This document shows positions 24,693 through 64,000 of a DNA stretch of 64,000 nt, piece after piece. The position numbers and the translations under genes were made by a program. Origin of the DNA: Enoplosus armatus (Eukaryota > Chordata > Actinopteri > Centrarchiformes > Enoplosidae). Each line of letters begins with the position of its first letter. Position 1 is the stretch's first letter. The notes beneath the pieces were generated by a model that was not told where the DNA came from, ran no database searches, and saw only the letters and a list, made by a program, of their open reading frames with translations. The stretch spans positions 2,649,608-2,713,607 of the forward strand of contig NC_092184.1 in assembly GCF_043641665.1 (NCBI RefSeq), written 5' to 3'.

Positions 24693-25892
24693 AACTCTGC
24701 GTTGTGTTGTATTGTGGTGGACAAAGCCCACACTTCCTGGAACTGTCTTTCAGCATTTTATTGCAGGGGAACAAAGCGTTCACAGCATTTGCACAAAAGC
24801 AAAAACATTAGACATTAAATATGATTGCCGTCACATGACCGTCTTGCAAATAAACCCCTGAGACACAGCCCTGGTTTGGTAGAAATGCTTTATCTTTGCA
24901 TTTTTGTGGAATTTTTTTTTATAGAGGTTGAAATGGGTTTTTTTTTCCCTCCAACCCAGAGTTAGCCTTTTGCCAAAATAAAACTGGTATAATGGAATAA
25001 CCAGTCAAGTTGCAGTTTACATCCATATCTATCCAGACTCATATAATACATGTAGTGAATATTTGGAAGGACTTGAACAAAAGGTATAAAGTGTATTTTT
25101 TTGGCTTAATGGAATAATGATGACATATATGTATGATTCCAGTGAATAAACATTGTTGAACCGATTCATGTGGGATTATCGTAGATATCATAAAGGCTAA
25201 ACAGGTACACATGTAAAACATACACTGAGTAAGTTTTAGTGCTGTACAGTAGAGTTTAAACTACTGTTTTACACAAAACTGAAATCCCTTGCAGATGCAG
25301 GCTTTCTATTCAATATTGGTGTGATCTATGCCTCTCCCTGTGGTTGCTGGTGTCACTTCATAAAGCAAATTACAGTAATCACAAATACTCTCGCCAACAG
25401 AAACATTTTCACACTTCTAACCGGCCTATAAACAGTCTCAGAAACTGTTCATTTCAGTCTTTGCTTAGGTTGCAGAGTAACGGCCCCGCCGCTGCGTTCC
25501 CTATAAACAAACAACAAAAATAAGATTCATATTCCCTTAAACAGGTCAACAAACCAAAGAGGCTTCCCTTTCACACGTATCCGAGTGCCCACTGTCTGTT
25601 CCAACACAGCAACAGGGGTAAGATACACAAAACCAATCGTGTTCACGGGTCTAAAAAGAGAAGTTCAGATGTTTAACTAGAGTGAGAACATGAAGTAAGG
25701 GAGAGGTCAAAAATGCTATTCTTGCTACAGCTCTAAAACAGCCACACACAACACATTTTTTAAGTTCAAAATGTGGCTCATTTGACCACATTCTCCCATA
25801 GCAATGCCTCGAGTTTTTCAGTTTTGGAGATAACCATTGTTGGAATAATAGAATAGTATCAGACAGTATAAGTTGACTCTGCCGAGTGTCCT

Positions 25893-28800
25893 TCAGTTCT
25901 TTTTCTCTTCCGGATCGTCGATGGCGAGGTATTCAATGTGTGTCCATATACACCATATCTGCAGAGAAACAGATGGGACGTTTGGCTCCGACGTAGCTTT
26001 ACATGAGCAAATGCAATGTGAAATATGAGCAATTCAATACAATATTCAATACTCTTCAACATGCTCCTGATTATCACAGGTTATTGCTACCTCCACTGAC
26101 AGAGCCAGCAGGCGGCCTGCAGCCAGCAGCAGGGTGCCCTGAGCCTGGATCCAGGGAGGCAGATACAGCCAGTGGGACAGTAAACCCCACTGATACCCGT
26201 ACAGCCACAGTGGGAGGCAGTGCAGCCCGCTCACCACCCACGTGCCAAGAGGTGTCCGAAACCCTAACAGCACCAAACACACAAGGTTCAAATGAACTCA
26301 CGGAGTCTGTGATTTGTCTCGAGCTGCACAGCATCTCAACACCAACTTGTTCGCGGTGACAGACTGGTTACCGTTTGCCATGATGGCTTGGATGAATCGA
26401 GGGCTGGTGGCGAAGCTGTTCTTCCATTGGTCACCTCTGGTATTGTGGTTACACACAAACACACACCACTCCAATGCCGACACCAGCCAGCCCCACTGTA
26501 ACACAACACATACAGGACATCAGACAAACGAACAATGCACACCATTTTAAATATGGTTTACAACGTGGATTTAATTTCAAGATGCTGATTTTAAGACCTT
26601 CCCACACCTTTTTCTATGAAGTGTGTTTTGGGTCATTATCCTGCTGAAAGACCCATGATCTCCTACACAGATCCAGCTTTCTGACACTGCGTTCATCATT
26701 ACCCTCAAAAATCATGATATGTGGGAGGAAGGGATTCAGCATATACACACAAACCTCAAACAATGCTGGACACTGTTTAATTCAATTCTAAATACCACAC
26801 AGACTCCACTATTCTAAAGTGAAGCTACACAAAAGCTATCTGGACGTTCTCCCAAAGGTGATGCCAGTTCTCAGAAGCAACTTTAAGCCATGGGTTTTTC
26901 CATGTGTTCTAAAGTTCAACCTTTTGGGTCTGGCATTTTTGATATTGTCTCCAAAGCCCCGGATGCTTCAAATTAGAAGACTATCAACATTTTACATCTT
27001 TGGAGTATTTCACAGTATCATACAAATGGGAAAGAATGAGTGAGTAAAGACATACAGGGTGGGTTGGAGTGATGGGATTTGTTGCCCCCCCCCCTTTTCT
27101 CTCATCAGTTTAGTTTGTTGTTACTACTGTTCCAATGTATTGTTTCCAGTCTTACATACTGATTGGATGTCAAATGGATACCTGTATACCACATATGTTG
27201 GCTTTATAATTGTTAACTGAGAAACAACTGATTCCTTGTTATCTTTTTACTGACCAAAGGGCTCAATAAAAAATGTATTTGAGAAAAACAGCTTTTGGTC
27301 AGCTTTTACGGAGTATTTAAGCATTTTTATTTTTAAAAACCCTGAAAATAATATCGCATTGTTTTAAAAAGGTACCAACCATAATTGTATTTATCCATTA
27401 AGTTTTATATTTCTGATTCTTTTGGTTTGTTTTAGTTTTTCCCTACCTTCCAGGCAGCCATTGGTTTCCAGAGACTAAAAGTTTGGTAGTCCTATGAAGT
27501 CTATCTTACACTACCATGAATTAAGCGCAGATATGATGCACTTATTTATGATAGATTATGTACTGAGAAGGTGATTTTCATCCTGCAAAACCATTACCAC
27601 TAGGCTATATATAAACATTATGGTTTAGGTTGGAAAATGGTCTATTGGAGGTAGATATGATTTGTATTTCAAGTTTGTATTATAGTCTTAGATGAAATGT
27701 GTGTATAGGATTAGGGTTAGTCTTGAAAAAATACTGTCTTGATGATACTCAAGTATCATATTGTATATGGTGTTAAAACATTCCAAAATAATGAGCAGCC
27801 CTTGCTAAAGCAGCAGAAAACCTGTTTTCTGTTGTTCTATCCTAATGGAAGTGTGTCGCTAATGTAAATCTAAAAACAATGCTTACATGATAACCATATG
27901 GTAACATCATAGCCTAACGTGAGCGCTTAGCGTGAATGTGTGTATACTGTATATGTTGACTGTTCTGCAGCCATCAGACCTCAAACAGCAGGCTCCACAG
28001 CATGCCTCTGCCCAGGTTGTCCACCACTACATCTAGCCAGGCCCCAAACCTGGAGCTCTGGTCCAGCCTCCTCGCCAGCCAGCCGTCCACTCCTGCACAG
28101 AAAACAGAGCGCGCAATGTCCTGCACACTTGGTAACTATTCCTTCCTGCCAAAGCATCTTTGGGTTTTCTAAACTGGATGCAACTGTACCTACATGTAAT
28201 ACTTAAAGAGCCTGTATTCCAGCTGTGCATTCATGCAGTGTCATTATCAGAATGTGACCAATAATACCTTTAATTTAAAATAAAAGCTGCCCATTTGGTG
28301 AAGTCAATTTATTATATGATATGATAGGATGCAGCTTGATTAATTACATACAGTAGTTCCATTACATTCATGGATTAATGTTATTAGTTGTGAAAAATAC
28401 TACACTGATAGTCTTCTGCTCTTTTTTCTTTAAATAATCCATTCTGAAATTGGTGCAAAATGCATAATCTGCAAGCGGCATAATGGGCCTTTTTCATGCT
28501 AAATGGAACCCAGCCATCATTCATTTTATTATTTACACCTACGCGCATTGCCTTCTGTGAAAATGACCTGTATACCATTTTTCTCATAGCAGGTAAAGCA
28601 CAGGTGTTATTAATGGCATTAATGACAGGTAAATGAAAGACAGACATTGTTATTATTATCAACTACACCTGCGGTTCTCCTTCTCTGCATGAGGTTTATT
28701 GTGCTGGAGACATGTTCAATGCAACACCTGGAAGTGTTGATGCCAACACAAACCAGCGTCGAGCACAATTTCAAAACTATCAGCACAAGCAGGGCACTTT

Positions 28801-29302
28801 ACCATCAAGCGCTACGGAGACTGAGTAAAGAGAGACAAAGACTGCTGGTGTCTCGTAGGCAGCCCATGCAGCAAACACAAGGCCAATCCTAAAGTATCCT
28901 GCAAGAGACGAACACACACAGAGAACTCACTGGAACAGCCGAGTGAAGGGAACTCTTCCATTCAGTGGCAGACATGCGGCGCTTGTCCTGACGTTACCCT
29001 TAGCAAGAGTCAAAGTTCAAATGTAATGAATGCGTTTTTATTAGCTCGGTGACATATTTCGTCGTCTAAAAATCACAGTTTGGTGACCCTCTTCGTCTTA
29101 ATTAACTATCTAGTACTGTAATATTGTAGCAGTCTTGCTAATGTGGGTATATAGTACCGGCCAATTTCATTTTAGCCGGGTTCGCGGTTGTCGCTCCTGC
29201 AACACAACACGACAAGTACAAAACAGAGCTCCTTTAAAGAATTCAACCAAGTGTTGTCTCACCAACAATGTTCGGCCAGTAAAGGAAAACTTCGAGTCCC
29301 AT
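25893..29302 (-). CDS. CDP-alcohol phosphatidyltransferase, PI-synthase-like, complete
   Basis: Predicted polytopic membrane enzyme that moves a phosphatidyl group from CDP-diacylglycerol to an alcohol. Exons in gene order: 29302-29263, 28898-28803, 28092-27980, 26495-26372, 26263-26091, 25958-25893. All five introns are GT-AG and phases match, giving 612 bases, i.e. 203 residues plus TGA. The ATG has Kozak-like GGAGATGG and an in-frame TGA two codons upstream. Residues 45-70 carry the full class motif: D45, D48-G49, A52-R53, G62, D66, D70. The N-terminal PNIVGYFRIG and a later SHWLYL resemble human CDIPT (213 residues). The bulk is hydrophobic with several membrane spans; the tail is charged (DDPEEKKN). 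It differs from CDIPT in having N, not R, after the last Asp. The alcohol used is therefore unproven. The exon 3 donor (GTCTGA) is the weakest site. Confidence 0.88.
26496..27979 (-). other. Intron 3 of the phosphatidyltransferase gene
   Basis: 1.48 kb, the longest intron of this gene. It contains a Tc1 transposase remnant on the minus strand at 26617-26710. The rest is AT-rich with nothing recognised. Confidence 0.8.
26617..26710 (-). pseudogene. Tc1-like transposase remnant
   Basis: The minus strand encodes RRSWVFQQDNDPKHTS and then a stop. This is the region of the second catalytic Asp in Tc1 transposases. About 29 codons remain in frame. It lies inside intron 3 of the phosphatidyltransferase gene, in the same orientation. 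Confidence 0.75.
28490..28640. repeat. Unclassified interspersed repeat, copy A
   Basis: Contains CAGCCATCATTCATTTTATT followed by ATTTACACCT, and CACAGGTGTTATTAATGGCA. Both blocks recur at 36355-36545 in the opposite order. It lies in intron 2 of the phosphatidyltransferase gene. Confidence 0.55.
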
Positions 29303-30480
29303 CTCCGGTCAGTTATGAACGATACAGCGAAGCCTAATCAAGGCAACAACAAAAAAAAAAGATGAAGCAACCTGCCGTGTAAGCCGACCTCTCTTGCTAT
29401 CAAAACAAGCGTCGTCGTATGCCCATTAACATATTCATGCTTCTGTCCCGGTATAATGATTGTGGCGCGCGGCCGGCTCTTTCATGTTGTCCACACTCTA
29501 ACAGGTGACGTAGGAAGGTGACTAAGCTGTCGTACGCACGGAGCGTCACGCCAAACTCCATTCTAAAATCTGGACATTTGGGGGTGGGGGTGCTTTAAAA
29601 ACATTAAAAACGGTCCGCCGGTGACCACTAAATGTCCATACATTTTTGTCCGCGTGGTACATTTTGGTGGAAGAAAACAGAAGAGATACCGCACAAATTG
29701 TGCACAAACAAAGTGTATTGAAATTGTCGTTCGGGTGTTGGGTACGTCCCGAAGTCGTGAATGTCCCCAAACAAAACCAAAGAGGTGTAAAGTGGGGTTT
29801 TACGAGAAGGGTACCTCGCGTATGAGCAATCCAAGCTTAAACTGGTACATTTCTCAATGCAGCTTGGCGGAAAGCCTCGCCGTAAACCTGAGAAAGGCAA
29901 TGAGCCACCACTAACCACATATAAAACGAAATGAACTGGTTGCTATATGCTATATGTTAAATTGCAACTGAATACATAATACACATTATTTAATTAGATA
30001 ATGAAAACTTTAAAGTGCTGTACTACGTACTAACTCTCCGTCTACGTGCCACTGGAGGTCGCTGTGGTGGATGTAAGCGATCGTTGTAACCACAAGATGG
30101 TGCTACTCGCACTTCTTTGCAACCGACACTACACACTCTGCACACATTGACAGCTTGGTATGACTGCGCATAATCAGTCAAAATGCATTTTTGTAATTCC
30201 AGGAACAGATGGAAAACACTATGAAGTGACTGAGATCAAAATAAAACGCAGCTTTCTGTCGTGTCGGTTGTGTTTACAAGCGTTTGAAGGAGCTGATCAA
30301 CTGACCTGTAGAGTCAGATCATGTGACAGAATGGAGGCGTCACTGAAAACATTCACCCGTTCACCACATACACACACAACCAGGAACCCATTTCACAATA
30401 AACGCATAAGGCGAAGAACTCTTCTGATCATCTCAGTTCATAACGTTTATTTCCTCACATCGCAATGAAATGAGGGGAGC
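29303..30480. promoter_or_regulatory. Head-to-head promoter region, phosphatidyltransferase / USP32
   Basis: Only 1,178 bases separate the divergent start codons. CpG-rich stretches occur at about 29400-29560 (including GGCGCGCGGCCGGC) and near 30030-30090. TGACGT at about 29506 is a CRE half-site. An open frame at 30160-30468 stops just before the USP32 ATG and is more likely 5' UTR or chance than a gene. Confidence 0.5.
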
Positions 30481-63894
<33,414 letters not shown>

Positions 63895-64000
63895 GTCAGT
63901 CAACGCACTGCACATAACAGCAGATATAACACAAGATACATAAGATACAGCATATAACAACAAAATTACGGCAATTACTCTGACTGCTGCTGGTGACATA

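Larger units (their letters stand above)
20699..25892. other. APPBP2 3' UTR and convergent intergenic region
   Basis: 5.2 kb between the APPBP2 stop and the stop of the minus-strand phosphatidyltransferase gene, so the two genes converge. AATAAA signals occur at 20930-20935 and 22033-22038, with further ones near 24853, 24977 and 25146. The true poly(A) site is unknown; mammalian APPBP2 has a long 3' UTR. The region also holds (CA)n near 20881, (TG)n near 22086, (TA)n near 22458 and a Tc1-like fragment near 24529. Confidence 0.7.

Noticed and set aside
30160..30468. 102-codon plus-strand frame just before the USP32 start
   Set aside because: No domain and no conserved-looking sequence. It is best read as promoter or 5' UTR; an upstream ORF role cannot be shown.

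Overview
This window is vertebrate nuclear DNA, almost certainly from a teleost fish. It has long introns with GT-AG splice sites, many (TG)n and (TA)n microsatellites, and dispersed hAT, PIF/Harbinger, Tc1-like and tRNA-SINE debris of fish type. Its protein-coding exons match vertebrate PPM1D, APPBP2 and USP32. The species cannot be named from the sequence.

Layout: (1) 1-4757, minus strand: five exons of PPM1D (WIP1 phosphatase). The last exon lies off the left edge. (2) 4758-6808: a head-to-head promoter region. It holds a perfect CRE palindrome abutting a p53-like site just upstream of PPM1D. (3) 6809-20698, plus strand: a complete 13-exon APPBP2 gene of 588 codons. (4) 20699-25892: APPBP2 3' UTR and intergenic DNA. 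(5) 25893-29302, minus strand: a six-exon, 203-residue membrane protein with an intact CDP-alcohol phosphatidyltransferase motif, resembling phosphatidylinositol synthase. Its exons are short, so no single open reading frame reveals it; it was assembled here from splice sites and reading phase. (6) 29303-30480: a second head-to-head promoter region. (7) 30481 to the right edge, plus strand: the first 13 exons of USP32, covering the EF-hand region and the start of the DUSP domain. The ubiquitin protease domain lies beyond the window. USP32 intron 1 is about 15.5 kb.

The order PPM1D-APPBP2-USP32 with these orientations is the conserved vertebrate block of human 17q23, read in reverse. The three known genes act in separate processes: DNA-damage phosphatase signalling, a CUL2 ubiquitin ligase receptor that binds APP, and an endosome/Golgi deubiquitinase. 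The CDP-alcohol phosphatidyltransferase between APPBP2 and USP32 is the main unexpected item. All exon boundaries were read by eye and checked for phase consistency across every junction.
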